The notes under the pieces were generated by a model that was not told the DNA's origin, searched no databases, and saw nothing but the letters and a program-made list of their open reading frames with translations. This document shows, piece after piece, positions 33,555 to 43,256 of a DNA stretch of 64,000 nt; the first letter of the stretch is position 1; each line of letters begins with the position of its first letter. Location of the stretch: contig NZ_CH724156.1 of the NCBI RefSeq assembly GCF_000152625.1, positions 2,782,602 through 2,846,601 on the forward strand. Reading direction: 5' to 3'. This stretch comes from Roseovarius nubinhibens ISM. GTDB taxonomy: Bacteria > Pseudomonadota > Alphaproteobacteria > Rhodobacterales > Rhodobacteraceae. The position numbers were made by a program, and so were the translations under genes.

Positions 33555-33976
33555 CAGAGGCTGCGGCGGGCAGGCGTGTCGGGATCGCCAAACCCGTCGA
33601 TCCGGGGCAGATCGTCGCGAATGTCGAACCAGGGCAGCCGTTCCTCGGCATGGACATGGTTTTGCGGCAGCACGGCGTCGGGCCTGTCGAGCGTCGCGAT
33701 ATAGAGATGGACATCACCGGGATACCATTCGGCGGTAAAGGCCATGGGCGTGCCACAGCGACCACAGAAATGGCGGGTGGCGCCCGGGGTCTTTTGATAG
33801 GTGGCGGGGGTGGTGCCGGTCCAGCGCATCTGATCCAGCTTGACCTCGAAGAAGGCGGCGACAGGGGCCGCGCAATTGCGCCGGCAACTGTCGCAATGGC
33901 AATACCCAGCCCAGCCGACGGGGCCATCTATGGCAAAGCGCACATCGCCGCAGAAGCAGCGTCCGGTCAGGCTCAT
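33539..33976 (-). CDS. GFA/CENP-V domain protein
   Basis: A 145-residue zinc-binding protein with the GFA (glutathione-dependent formaldehyde-activating) cysteine set: GRCFCGDVRF, YCHCDSCRRN and HFCGRCGTPMAF. Most such small proteins have no shown formaldehyde activity, so the function is open. Its start overlaps the acetyltransferase stop by four bases. Confidence 0.9.
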   Translation of the reverse strand: MSLTGRCFCGDVRFAIDGPVGWAGYCHCDSCRRNCAAPVAAFFEVKLDQMRWTGTTPATYQKTPGATRHFCGRCGTPMAFTAEWYPGDVHLYIATLDRPDAVLPQNHVHAEERLPWFDIRDDLPRIDGFGDPDTPARRSLCQPEG

Positions 33977-34452
33977 GTCCGGGTCTCCAAAGTTTCCAGC
34001 GGCTCCAGAGATTTCTCCATGAAAACGCTCGTTTCATTCGGGGCATAGTCGCCAAACCGCGCGCAGCGGCGAAAGCCGTGACGTTCATAGAGCCGGATCG
34101 CGGCGTCCAAAGCCTCGCCGGTCTCGAGCCGCAGGAGCGGCAGGGCTTCGGCGCGGGCGGTGTCCTCGATCTGACGCAGGAGCGCGGCGGCGACGCCCCG
34201 GCCACGGGCCGCGGGGGAGGTGAACATCGATTTGACCTCACCATAGCCGTCGCGCAGCGCCAGCGCCCCGGTGCCGAGCACCTCCGCCCCGTCACGTGCG
34301 GCGAAAAAGCGGATGTCGGCGCCTTGGAGATCGGCAATGTCGAGCGCATAGATGTCGTCGGCGGGAAAAGTGTCGATCATCAAGCGATGGCTCGCCTCGA
34401 GCAGGGCGCGCGGACCGAGGGCGGCGGGATCGGCGGGCTCTATGATCAGCAT
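33973..34452 (-). CDS. GNAT family N-acetyltransferase
   Basis: A 159-residue acetyltransferase: acceptor-side helix (HRLMIDTFPADDIYALD), the acetyl-CoA motif A (VKSMFTSPAARGRGVAAALL) and a C-terminal LYERHGFRRCARFGDY. Members of this small-molecule type acetylate amines; the substrate is unknown. The ATG at 34452 is chosen from the family start MLIIEPADPAAL; an in-frame extension upstream has no ribosome site. Confidence 0.88.
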   Translation of the reverse strand: MLIIEPADPAALGPRALLEASHRLMIDTFPADDIYALDIADLQGADIRFFAARDGAEVLGTGALALRDGYGEVKSMFTSPAARGRGVAAALLRQIEDTARAEALPLLRLETGEALDAAIRLYERHGFRRCARFGDYAPNETSVFMEKSLEPLETLETRT

Positions 34453-34698
34453 GACAGGGCTCCTTGCAGGCAATATGGGCGGCAGATTAGTGCGCGATTT
34501 GCCGCCGGTCCATGACGAAAACGCCTGAAAAACGCCCCGGATTTCGCAATATCTTGTGGATAACTCCGCCGATTTCGCCATATGCAGGGGTTTGCCGTTG
34601 ACAGACGCCAATCGCGGTCGTCAGATTGCAGGTCAGGCGGGACGCATGGGGACAGCGTCAGGCCAAAAGGTGCAACAGGGACAGGGCAGCAGGCGAAA

Positions 34699-37600
34699 TT
34701 GCATTTTTCCAAGCTCAGACTCACCGGCTTTAAAAGCTTTGTCGATCCGACGGATCTGATCATCAATGATGGTCTCACCGGCGTCGTGGGGCCGAATGGC
34801 TGTGGCAAGTCGAACCTGCTCGAGGCGCTGCGCTGGGTGATGGGCGAGAACCGTCCGACGGCGATGCGCGGCGGCGGCATGGAAGATGTGATCTTTGCCG
34901 GGGCCAAGTCGCGCCCGGCGCGTAATTTCGCCGAAGTGGCGCTCAGCATCGACAATTCCGAGCGGCTGGCGCCTGCGGCCTTCAACGATTCCGACACGCT
35001 CGACGTGATCCGGCGCATCACCCGTGATGTGGGCAGCGCCTATCAGGTCAATGGCAAGGATGTGCGGGCGCGCGATGTGCAGATGCTCTTTGCCGATGCC
35101 TCAACCGGGGCGCATTCCCCGGCGCTTGTGCGGCAGGGGCAGATTTCCGAACTGATCAACGCCAAGCCCAAGGCGCGGCGGCGTATTCTCGAAGAAGCGG
35201 CAGGGATTTCAGGGCTTTACCAGCGGCGGCACGAGGCCGAGCTCAAGCTCAAATCGGCCGAGACCAACCTGACGCGGGTCGATGACGTGGTCGAACAGCT
35301 CGCCGGGCAATTGGCTCAGCTGGCGCGGCAGGCCCGGCAGGCGGCGCGCTATCGCAGCATCGGCGAAGAGCTGCGCCGGGCCGAAGGGATGTTGCTCTAT
35401 CGGCGTTGGAAGGATGCCGATGAGGCGGTGGCGCGGGCGGCGGCAGAGCTGCGCGAGCGGGTGACCGCGGCGGCGCGGGCCGAGACCGGCGCGCGCGAGG
35501 CCACCAAAGCACGGGAGGCGGCCGAGGCGGCGCTGCCGCCGCTGCGCGAGGAAGAGGCGATTGCGGCGGCGGTTTTGCAGCGGCTGCAGGTGCAGCAGGA
35601 CACGCTCAGCGATCAGGAAGCGGCGGCGCGGGACCGGATTGCCACGCTGGCGGGGCGGATCGATCAGCTGGCGCGCGATATCGAGCGCGAGGCGGCGCTC
35701 AACCGGGATGCGGGCGAGACGATCGAGCGGCTCGAATGGGAGGCGCGTGAGCTCTCCAAGGCGGGCGAGGGCCATGAGGCGCGGCTCGAGGCGGCGTCAG
35801 ACGGGGCGCATGAGGCGGCCTCGGTGCTGCAAGAGCGCGAAGCGGCGCTGAGCGAGATGACCGAGGATGTGGCGCGGCTCGCGGCGCGGCACCAATCGGC
35901 ACAGCGGTTCTTGCAAGATAGCCGCAAGACGCTTGAGAAGAGCGAAACAGAGGCTGACCGGGCACGAGATGCGGTTCAGGTTTCGCGGCAAGCCCTTGAA
36001 ACTGCAAGCGAAGGTTTCGATGCGGCGACCACCGCCGAGGCCAAGGCGCAAGAGGCCGCGCGGGCGGCGGAGGCGGCGCTGGCGGCGGCGGATGAGGCAC
36101 GGGCCGAGGCGCAGGCGCGGGAGGCGGATGCGCGGGCGGAACGGTCGGAGGCCGAAGGCGAGGTCAATGCGCTCTCGGCGGAGGTTTCGGCGCTGGCGCG
36201 GCTGGTGGATCGCGACACCGGCGAGCGCGGCCAGATCATGGACCGGCTGCAGGTCGAACAGGGGTTCGAAAAGGCGCTGGGCGCGGCGCTGGCGGATGAT
36301 CTGCGGGCGCCCGAGGTCGAGGCCGATGGCGGCTCTGGCTGGTCGCTTCTGCCGGATTATCCCGAGCATCAGAGCCTGCCGGGCGGGGTGCAGCCGATCA
36401 CCCATCACGTCTCGGTTCCCGATGTTCTGGCGCGGCGGCTGAGCCAGGTGGGCGTGGTCGAGGCGGTGGATGCGCCGCATCTGCAGGCCGAGCTGAAACC
36501 GGGTCAGCGGCTGGTCAGCCCGCAGGGCGATCTGTGGCGCTGGGACGGCTATCGCACCTTTGCGGAAGAGCAGCCCTCGGCGGCGGCGCTGCGGCTCGAA
36601 CAGCTCAACCGGTTGGAAGAATTGAAACAAATGCTGGCCCATGCCAGTGCTAAGGCGGATGGCGCGCGGCAGGCGCATGAGACGCTCAAGACCCGTCTGG
36701 CCGATCTGACCCGGCAGGATGCCGAGGCGCGCGAGGCGCGCAAGGCGGCGGATCAGGCGCTCAATGAAGCGAACCGGGCGCTGAGCCGGACCGAGGCGGA
36801 TCGCAACCTCGCGCAGTCGCGGCTCGAGGCGCTGGGGCTTGCGGTGACGCGCCATGAGGAAGAGGCGATGGCGGCGCGCAAGCAGCTGGCCGAGGCGGAG
36901 GGGGCTTTGCGCGAGCTTGGTGATCTCGACGCGGCGCGGGCCGAGGTCGAGGACGTCAAGATGACGGTCGAGGCGGCGCGGATCACGATGATCTCGCGGC
37001 GGTCGGAGCATGACGAGGTGCGGCGCGAGGGTGAGGCGCGCAAGAAACGCAGTCAGGAAGTCACCAAGGAGCTGAGCGGCTGGCGGCATCGGTTGGAGAC
37101 GGCGGAGAAGCGCAGCGCCGAGCTCAACGAGCGCAAATCGGCCACCGAGGAAGAGCTCGAAGAGGCGGCGGCGACGCCGGCGAGCCTTGCGGAAATGCGC
37201 GAGGAACTGTCTGAAAAGATTGACCAATCCGAGGCGCGCAAGGCGGCGGCGGCGGATGCGTTGAGCGCCGGTGAGGGGGCGCTGCGCAAGGCGTCGGAGG
37301 CTGAGCGCGAGGCCGAGCGGGCGGCGGGTGAGGCGCGCGAGGCGCGGGCGGCGGGGCAGGCCCGTCAGGAGGCCGCCGAAGAGGCGCGGGGGCAGGCGGC
37401 GCACCGGATCGAAGAAGAGCTCGAGACCACGCCGGAGCGGCTGTTGGAGACGCTGGACGCGACCCCGGATGACATGCCCAAGGCCGAGACGCTGGAGGCG
37501 GATGTGAACCGGCTCAAGCGGCAGCGCGATGCGCTTGGCTCGGTCAATTTGCGGGCCGAAGAGGACGCGCGGGAAGTGCAGGAAGAGCATGACACGCTGG

Positions 37601-38154
37601 TCCGCGAAAAGACCGATCTGGAGGAGGCGATCAAGGCGCTGCGCAGCGGAATTTCGAGCCTCAACCGCGAAGGGCGCGAGCGTCTGCTCACCGCATTCGA
37701 GCAGGTGAATTCGAATTTCGCGCTTCTTTTCAAGCATTTGTTCGGCGGTGGTGAAGCGAACCTCGTGATGGTCGAGAGCGATGACCCGCTCGATGCCGGG
37801 CTCGAGATCATGTGCATGCCGCCGGGCAAGAAACTCGCCACGTTGAGCCTCATGTCGGGGGGCGAACAGACGCTGACGGCGCTGGCTCTGATCTTTGCGG
37901 TGTTCCTCGCGAACCCGGCGCCGATCTGTGTGCTGGACGAGGTGGATGCGCCGCTCGATGATGCCAATGTGGGGCGGTTCTGCGACCTGCTGGACGAGAT
38001 GTGCCGCCGCACCGCGACGCGGTTCCTGATCATCACCCATAACGCGGTGACGATGAGCCGGATGGACCGGTTGTTCGGCGTCACCATGGCCGAACAGGGG
38101 GTCAGCCAGCTGGTGTCGGTGGATCTCAAGAAGGCCGAGGCGATGGTCGCCTGA
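34699..38154 (+). CDS. smc: Chromosome segregation protein SMC
   Basis: A 1151-residue SMC ATPase that compacts and segregates the chromosome with ScpA/ScpB (not in this window). Walker A GPNGCGKSN is at 31-38, two long coiled coils (about 165-500 and 650-990) flank a hinge at about 500-650, the signature LMSGGEQTLTALAL is near 1050 and Walker B PICVLDEVDAPLDD near 1074. The start is a TTG: it gives MHFSKLRLTGFKSFVDPT, the family N-terminus, and has aggcga five bases upstream. The frame extends 39 codons further up but that part is unrelated. Confidence 0.96.
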   Translation: MHFSKLRLTGFKSFVDPTDLIINDGLTGVVGPNGCGKSNLLEALRWVMGENRPTAMRGGGMEDVIFAGAKSRPARNFAEVALSIDNSERLAPAAFNDSDTLDVIRRITRDVGSAYQVNGKDVRARDVQMLFADASTGAHSPALVRQGQISELINAKPKARRRILEEAAGISGLYQRRHEAELKLKSAETNLTRVDDVVEQLAGQLAQLARQARQAARYRSIGEELRRAEGMLLYRRWKDADEAVARAAAELRERVTAAARAETGAREATKAREAAEAALPPLREEEAIAAAVLQRLQVQQDTLSDQEAAARDRIATLAGRIDQLARDIEREAALNRDAGETIERLEWEARELSKAGEGHEARLEAASDGAHEAASVLQEREAALSEMTEDVARLAARHQSAQRFLQDSRKTLEKSETEADRARDAVQVSRQALETASEGFDAATTAEAKAQEAARAAEAALAAADEARAEAQAREADARAERSEAEGEVNALSAEVSALARLVDRDTGERGQIMDRLQVEQGFEKALGAALADDLRAPEVEADGGSGWSLLPDYPEHQSLPGGVQPITHHVSVPDVLARRLSQVGVVEAVDAPHLQAELKPGQRLVSPQGDLWRWDGYRTFAEEQPSAAALRLEQLNRLEELKQMLAHASAKADGARQAHETLKTRLADLTRQDAEAREARKAADQALNEANRALSRTEADRNLAQSRLEALGLAVTRHEEEAMAARKQLAEAEGALRELGDLDAARAEVEDVKMTVEAARITMISRRSEHDEVRREGEARKKRSQEVTKELSGWRHRLETAEKRSAELNERKSATEEELEEAAATPASLAEMREELSEKIDQSEARKAAAADALSAGEGALRKASEAEREAERAAGEAREARAAGQARQEAAEEARGQAAHRIEEELETTPERLLETLDATPDDMPKAETLEADVNRLKRQRDALGSVNLRAEEDAREVQEEHDTLVREKTDLEEAIKALRSGISSLNREGRERLLTAFEQVNSNFALLFKHLFGGGEANLVMVESDDPLDAGLEIMCMPPGKKLATLSLMSGGEQTLTALALIFAVFLANPAPICVLDEVDAPLDDANVGRFCDLLDEMCRRTATRFLIITHNAVTMSRMDRLFGVTMAEQGVSQLVSVDLKKAEAMVA

Positions 38155-38192
38155 TTTCGGAGTTAACCCATTGAAATCGCTAAAAATGCCAT

Positions 38193-38236
38193 GTCGGTAT
38201 CGCGTCGGTATTACGACGGTAACACGACAGTGCGCA
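38193..38236. repeat. Four 11-bp tandem units after smc
   Basis: Units gtcggtatcgc, gtcggtattac, gacggtaacac and gacagtgcgca start at 38193, 38204, 38215 and 38226. The first two are the best conserved. A related block lies at 8274-8317 inside waaA. Confidence 0.7.
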
Positions 38237-38247
38237 TTTTCAGGAAG

Positions 38248-38267
38248 GGTGGCCCTGAAGGGCCGCC
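38248..38267 (+). terminator. Possible smc terminator
   Basis: An 8-bp stem ggtggccc / gggccgcc (one T-G pair) with loop tgaa, between convergent genes. The following sequence (gttaacc) has only a short T-run. Confidence 0.45.
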
Positions 38268-38294
38268 GTTAACCTTTACACAGAACGGGTGAAA

Positions 38295-39887
38295 TCAGAG
38301 CTGCGCCTGCCAGAGCCGGACTTTTAGACCGCCATGGGCGACGGGCGGGCCGGGGGGCGGGAATTTGATCCCCATCGGCCGGATCAGCGAGACATCGGTG
38401 GTGACGATGCCGACGCGCCAGCCCGAGAAATCTTCGGTCAGTTTGCGGCCAAGGGCGGCGTAGAGCGCGTAGAGCATCTTCTTGTTGCCGATGCGGCCGC
38501 CATAGGGCGGGTTGATCATCACAAGACCCGGCGGGCCTTCGGGCCGTTGCAGGTCGCTCACCGAATGCTGGGTGAACTGGCACAGGTGAGAGAGGCCGGC
38601 GCGCTCGGCATTGGCGCTGGCGCCGCGAATGGCGCCGGCGTCGCGGTCGCTGCCATAGGCGCGAAAACCGGGGTCGGGCTCGGTTGCCTCGGGGGTGATG
38701 CGGCGGCGGAAGGCGGCATAGGCCTCGGCGTCGAAGCCCGCGAGATCCTCGAAGGCAAAGCGGCGGGTCGCGCCGGGCAGGAGACCGGCGGCGATGGAGG
38801 CCGCTTCGAGCGGGAAGGTGCCCGAGCCGCACATCGGGTCGAGCAGCGGTTCGCGCCCGTCAAAGCCGCAGTCGCGCAAGAAGAGCGCCGCCATGCTTTC
38901 GCGCATCGCGGCCTTGCCGACGAATTCCTTGTAGCCGCGTTTGTGCAGCGGCTCGCCCGAGCTGTCGAGCGAGACGGTGCAGAGATCATCCTCGATGCGG
39001 ATCATCAGGCGCAGCGTCGCCTCGGCGTCGATCGGCACGCCAAGGGTTTCGGTGATGGCGGTTTCGACCCGTTGGACGGCGGCCCCGGCGTGGTAGATCT
39101 TGGAGCGTTTGCAGGTGGCCTCGACCTTGATCGGCACGTCGGGGCGCAGGTAGAGATCCCACGGGAAGCGGCGGGCGCGTTTGTCGAGCTGGGCCACATG
39201 CATGGCGCGGAAGGAGCCGAGGCGGACCAGCACCCGGCCCGCGCCGCGCAGCATGAGATTGGCGCGCCAGACCTCGGACCAATCGCCATTGGCCGCGACG
39301 CCGCCGGGTTCGGCGATGGCATCGGCAAAGCCCAGGGCGCGGGCCTCGGCCTCGAGCGTGGGTTCAAGGCCGGGAGGGGCGGCGAAGAAGAGCCTCTGCG
39401 GCGTGCCATCGGCCATGGGGGCGACGGGCGCGGGCTCGGCTGGGGAGGGCTGGGCGGGGGCGGGCTGGGCCGGTTTCGGCTGTTTCGCCGGTTTGGGTTT
39501 GGATTTCGCCTGCGACGCCGGGTATTTGCTGCCGCGCGCTTTGGGGGCGGGCTTGGCGTGGTTTTGGTCCGGTTTCTGGTCAGGCTTGCGGTCAGGTTTG
39601 CCGGTCGGCTTGGCGTCCGCCTTGGGCTTGGCCGCAGGGCTGTCGGAGCGCTCGGTGCTCTGCGCCGGGCGCGGCGGTTTGCTCACCCGCCGCCCGGGGT
39701 TGGCGAGCGGGTTGGCTTTGCGCTTGGGGCTGTCGGGGGTGCCAGTGGAGCCAGAGCCAGTGGGGCCAGAACCGGTGGGGCCAGCGCCCGCCGGGCCGCG
39801 CCGTTTCTGGCGCGGTTTGCGGGGCGTGTCGCCAGCGCGGGTTTGGTCGCGGCGGTTCTGGTCGGGGCGGCCGGGCCGGTCGGGCAT
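38295..39887 (-). CDS. THUMP-type class I rRNA methyltransferase with long disordered N-terminus
   Basis: A 530-residue protein. Residues 158-530 form an RlmL/YcbY-like guanine N2-methyltransferase: a THUMP-type RNA-binding part (about 165-300), the SAM motif LLDPMCGSGTFPLEAA and catalytic NPPYGGRIGN. It probably modifies 23S rRNA. Residues 1-157 are rich in Lys, Pro, Ala, Gly and Gln, with small repeats (GPTGSGPTGSGSTG, KPDRKPDQKPDQ), and look disordered and basic. An internal ATG at 39416 would give a family-length protein (373 residues) but has no ribosome site, so I keep the long form. It begins 5 bases after the transglycosylase stop. Confidence 0.83.
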   Translation of the reverse strand: MPDRPGRPDQNRRDQTRAGDTPRKPRQKRRGPAGAGPTGSGPTGSGSTGTPDSPKRKANPLANPGRRVSKPPRPAQSTERSDSPAAKPKADAKPTGKPDRKPDQKPDQNHAKPAPKARGSKYPASQAKSKPKPAKQPKPAQPAPAQPSPAEPAPVAPMADGTPQRLFFAAPPGLEPTLEAEARALGFADAIAEPGGVAANGDWSEVWRANLMLRGAGRVLVRLGSFRAMHVAQLDKRARRFPWDLYLRPDVPIKVEATCKRSKIYHAGAAVQRVETAITETLGVPIDAEATLRLMIRIEDDLCTVSLDSSGEPLHKRGYKEFVGKAAMRESMAALFLRDCGFDGREPLLDPMCGSGTFPLEAASIAAGLLPGATRRFAFEDLAGFDAEAYAAFRRRITPEATEPDPGFRAYGSDRDAGAIRGASANAERAGLSHLCQFTQHSVSDLQRPEGPPGLVMINPPYGGRIGNKKMLYALYAALGRKLTEDFSGWRVGIVTTDVSLIRPMGIKFPPPGPPVAHGGLKVRLWQAQL

Positions 39888-39891
39888 CGGA

Positions 39892-41064
39892 TCAGAGCCG
39901 GTTCAGCAGCGCGCGGGTCGGCCAGGCATCAGCGGGCAGGCCCAGCTTTTGCTGCACGTCCTGCACGGCGGCGCGGGTGCCTGCGCCCAGGATGCCGTCG
40001 ATCTTGCCCACGTCATAGCCGCGCTGGGCGAGCTTGGCTTGCAGCTCTTTCATCTGGGCGCTCGAGAGGCCGGGATCGGGGTTTCCGGCGTCAAAGACCG
40101 GCGCGCCTTGCAGCCGGTTGGCGAAATAGGCGGCGGTGAGCACATAGGTAAAGCTCTGATTCCACTCGAAGAACACGCGGAAGTTCGGGTAGGCGATGAA
40201 GGCCGGGCCGCCGCGCCCTTGCGGCAGCAGGATCGAGGCGGGCAGGTTTGTGGCGAGCTGACCATGGCGCGGGCGCACGCCCTGCGCGGCCCAGACGGAG
40301 GCGGGTTTCGTGGTGCGCAGCCCGGTCTCGGCCCAGTTCATATTGGCGGGCAGCGTCACCTCTTGCAGCCACGGCTCGCCCTTGCGCCAGCCGAGATGGG
40401 CGAGCATCTTGCCGCCCGACATGAGCGCATCGGCGGCGGAGGTCTTGAGCGAGACATGGCCATCGCCATCGCCATCGACGCCATTGTCGATGATGTCTTG
40501 CGGCAGCATCTGCACCATGCCGATTTCGCCCGCCCAGGCGCCGGTGGTCTTGGTCGGGCTGAAATCGCCGCGTTCATAGAGTTTCAGCGCGGCAAAGACC
40601 TGGGGCCGGAAGAGTTCGGGCCGGCGGCAATCATGCGAGAGCGTCACCAGCGCGTTCAAAGTGTTGATATTGCCTTGGAAGCCGCCGAAATCCGTCTCGA
40701 AGGCCCAGAAGGCCAGAAGCACGCCGCGATCGACGCCATAGGTCGCCTCGATCCGGTCGAAGAGCCGGTCATAGGATTGCGCCTTGGCGCGCCCGGTGTT
40801 GAGCCGGTTGGCCGAGATCAGGTGGCGGGCAAATTCGGTGAAATCCTTCTGAAACACGCCTTGTTGGCGGTCGGCTTTGAGCACCGCCTGATCCTGACGG
40901 GCGGAGGCAAAGAAGCCGTTGACCGTGGCGGGGGCATGGCCGCGGGCGATGGCCTCGGATTTGAGGCCTTGGACGAAACTTGCAAAGCTGCCGCCGCATT
41001 GCTGGGCCGAGGCCATCGAGCCGAACGTCAGCCCGGCGGCGGTGAGAAGAGAGAGAAAACGCAT
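39892..41064 (-). CDS. Lytic murein transglycosylase, MltB family
   Basis: A 390-residue exported protein: signal peptide MRFLSLLTAAGLTFGSMASAQ; catalytic SLT-like domain with the active-site Glu in LAFWAFETDFGG and the supporting GEIGMVQMLPQDI; a C-terminal peptidoglycan-binding domain (KLAQRGYDVGKIDGILGAGT, then RAAVQDVQQKLGL). It cleaves glycan strands of the cell wall to 1,6-anhydro ends. No lipobox, so it is probably soluble in the periplasm. Confidence 0.93.
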   Translation of the reverse strand: MRFLSLLTAAGLTFGSMASAQQCGGSFASFVQGLKSEAIARGHAPATVNGFFASARQDQAVLKADRQQGVFQKDFTEFARHLISANRLNTGRAKAQSYDRLFDRIEATYGVDRGVLLAFWAFETDFGGFQGNINTLNALVTLSHDCRRPELFRPQVFAALKLYERGDFSPTKTTGAWAGEIGMVQMLPQDIIDNGVDGDGDGHVSLKTSAADALMSGGKMLAHLGWRKGEPWLQEVTLPANMNWAETGLRTTKPASVWAAQGVRPRHGQLATNLPASILLPQGRGGPAFIAYPNFRVFFEWNQSFTYVLTAAYFANRLQGAPVFDAGNPDPGLSSAQMKELQAKLAQRGYDVGKIDGILGAGTRAAVQDVQQKLGLPADAWPTRALLNRL

Positions 41065-41145
41065 GGGATCACCTTGTCTAGCACAGGGGGGTCTGAAACC
41101 GGGTCTCGGTCGGGTCGTCTGTTAGCGGGCAACCTAGTGCGCGGG

Positions 41146-42060
41146 TCACCCCAAGACAACCGCGGCCAGCGCCAGAGCGCCGGTGAGCACCGCCCAGACC
41201 CGCCACAGGGCGCGGGCGCAATCGGTGATGCTCTGGGCCTCGGGGGTGCGATTGCCGTCCGGGTGGACGAAGGGATAGTCCTGCATCTTGCCGCCATAGC
41301 TGCGCGGGCCGGAGAGGGCGATGCCGATGGCGCGGGCCATGGCGGCCTCGGGCCAGCCGGCGTTGGGCGAGCGGTGACGGCGGGCCTCGTCGCGGATCGC
41401 GGCCCATTGGCCGAGCTGGCCATGGGTGAGCGCGATGAGCAGCGCGGTGAGCCGGGCGGGCGCGAGGTTGAGCAGATCGTCAAAGCGGGCGGCGGCCCAG
41501 CCGAAGGCCTCGTGGCGCGGGGTGCGGTGGCCGATCATGCTGTCGGCGGTGTTGGTGATCTTGTAGACCAGAAGCCCCGGCAGGCCGGCGATGAGGAACC
41601 AGAAGGCGGGGGCGATGAGCCCGTCGGAGAAATTCTCGGCCCCGGATTCCACCGCGGCGCGGATGATGGCCGGGTCGTCCATCGCGGCAGTGTCGCGGCC
41701 GACGATCATCGCCACGGCGCGGCGGCCGTCCCCGGTCGAGGTGCGCAGGCCCCGGACCACCGCCATCAGGTGATCGATGAGCGAGCGATGGGCGAGCAGG
41801 ATCGCGGCGAGGATCAGCTCGACCAGCGGGCCAAGGAGGCTCAGGAGCCAGCCAAGGAGCCACGCGCCCAAGACCATGAGCGCCAAGGCGAGCAGGCCCT
41901 TGAGGCGTCTCGCTGTGCCATGGTTGAGCCGGGTGTCGAGTGTGCTCACCACCCGCCCCATGAGCACCGCCGGATGCGGCAGCCGCGACCAGAGCGCGCG
42001 CGGCTCGCCCAATAGGGCATCGAGGAGGAGCGCGAGGGGCAGCAGGCAGAGCGTGCTCAT
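41146..42060 (-). CDS. cobD: Adenosylcobinamide-phosphate synthase (CobD/CbiB)
   Basis: A 304-residue membrane protein of cobalamin synthesis that joins the aminopropanol (phosphate) side arm to adenosylcobyric acid. Family marks: [14 protein letters not shown] at the start, [47 protein letters not shown] and [12 protein letters not shown]. About five hydrophobic helices. It overlaps cobC by four bases, and CobC provides the amino-alcohol phosphate used here. Confidence 0.96.
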   Translation of the reverse strand: MSTLCLLPLALLLDALLGEPRALWSRLPHPAVLMGRVVSTLDTRLNHGTARRLKGLLALALMVLGAWLLGWLLSLLGPLVELILAAILLAHRSLIDHLMAVVRGLRTSTGDGRRAVAMIVGRDTAAMDDPAIIRAAVESGAENFSDGLIAPAFWFLIAGLPGLLVYKITNTADSMIGHRTPRHEAFGWAAARFDDLLNLAPARLTALLIALTHGQLGQWAAIRDEARRHRSPNAGWPEAAMARAIGIALSGPRSYGGKMQDYPFVHPDGNRTPEAQSITDCARALWRVWAVLTGALALAAVVLG

Positions 42061-43118
42061 GACAGGACCCCGGCGGGGGCGTCAGCGGGCAGATCGGCAG
42101 GCAGATCGGCAGGCAGATCGGCAAGGGCTGTGGCGATCCGGTCCCAGCCGTCCTCTGGCGGCAGGCCCAGCCGCAACCAGCGCGGCGCATAGGGAAAGGC
42201 ACGGCTCCAGATATGGTGGCGGGCCAGATGCTCTTGCCAGTGCTGGGCCTCCGAGACCTCGTAGAGCCGGAAGAGATCGGTGCCGCCAAGCCCCACAGCG
42301 CCCGCGCCCTGCATCAGCCCATCGAGCCGCGCCGCATCGCGGGCGAGCCGGGTGCGCGTCGCCTCGGCCCAGGCCTGATCCGAGAGCGCCGCGGTGGCAA
42401 TCGCCAGCCCCGGACCCGAGACCGGCCAAGGGCCGATGAGCTCGGCCAGACGCGCGGTGAGATGGCGCGGCCCGATGGCAAAGCCGAGCCGCAGCCCGGC
42501 CAGCCCCCAGAACTTGCCAAAGCTCTTGAGCACGAGGTGATCGCCCTCGGGCAGATGCGGCAAGAGCGAGCGTTCGGGCGCGATGTCGCAGAAACTCTCA
42601 TCCACCACCATGCGCGGCGCGTCGAGCATCTCGACCCCGTGCCAGGTGCCGGTGGGATTGTTGGGATGGACGATGACCCGCAGATCGGGTCGGTCCTCGG
42701 CCAGGGTGTCTTCGGTCAGGGTCCAGCCATGGGCCTCAAGGCTCGCACCATGTTCATTATAGGTGGGGGCGGGCACATGGGCGCGGCCGCCCGTCTGCGC
42801 CGACCCGAGCTCGGGCCAGAGCGCCGGAATGCGGGCGATGAGCGCCGAGGCGCCGGGCGCTGCGACGAGGCCCAGCGCGTCTGGCACCTGCCAGAGCGCG
42901 CGCGCCGCCGCCAGCAACCCCTCCATCGCGCCGGCATCGGGCAGCGCAGTCCAGGCGTCATGGGGCAGCGGGCCGACGGGGTAGGGCGTCGGGTTGATCC
43001 CGGTCGACAGATCGAGCCAGCCGCGCCGGTCGCCACCATGGCGCGCGATGGCGGCATCGAGCCCGCCGCCGTGATCGCGCGGGGTCTGAACGGGCAGGGG
43101 CGTGGTGGCATCGGGCAT
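42057..43118 (-). CDS. cobC: L-threonine-O-3-phosphate decarboxylase
   Basis: A 353-residue PLP enzyme of the aminotransferase I/II fold that makes (R)-1-amino-2-propanol phosphate for cobalamin. The PLP lysine is in [16 protein letters not shown]; other marks are [22 protein letters not shown] and VVDESF. The ATG at 43118 has aaggagag upstream. The C-terminus carries a 12-bp tandem repeat coding for ADLP units. No cobalamin riboswitch was seen in the 138 bases upstream. Confidence 0.93.
   Translation of the reverse strand: MPDATTPLPVQTPRDHGGGLDAAIARHGGDRRGWLDLSTGINPTPYPVGPLPHDAWTALPDAGAMEGLLAAARALWQVPDALGLVAAPGASALIARIPALWPELGSAQTGGRAHVPAPTYNEHGASLEAHGWTLTEDTLAEDRPDLRVIVHPNNPTGTWHGVEMLDAPRMVVDESFCDIAPERSLLPHLPEGDHLVLKSFGKFWGLAGLRLGFAIGPRHLTARLAELIGPWPVSGPGLAIATAALSDQAWAEATRTRLARDAARLDGLMQGAGAVGLGGTDLFRLYEVSEAQHWQEHLARHHIWSRAFPYAPRWLRLGLPPEDGWDRIATALADLPADLPADLPADAPAGVLS
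42091..42126. repeat. Three 12-bp tandem units in the 3' end of cobC
   Basis: The unit agatcggcaggc starts at 42091, 42103 and 42115 (the last with two changes). On the minus strand it codes for repeated Ala-Asp-Leu-Pro close to the CobC C-terminus, so copy number can change without a frameshift. Confidence 0.85.
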
Positions 43119-43256
43119 GGCGGCTCTCCTTGCCGCTATTGAGCCGATTCTCGGCGCATAAACAAGTCGCGGATGCGGCATCGGCCTCTGCGTCAGCAGG
43201 GCGGATTAGGGTTTTGCGCAAATTTGATCTATCGTCGCGCGCAAGGGAACGAGTGA

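Noticed and set aside
35797-38040. 747-residue open frame antisense to smc
   Set aside because: Arg/Leu/Pro-rich shadow of the high-GC smc coding sequence; no family motifs and no ribosome site.
43119-43256. Cobalamin riboswitch in front of cobC
   Set aside because: No B12-box-like sequence or matching stem pattern was found in the short upstream gap.
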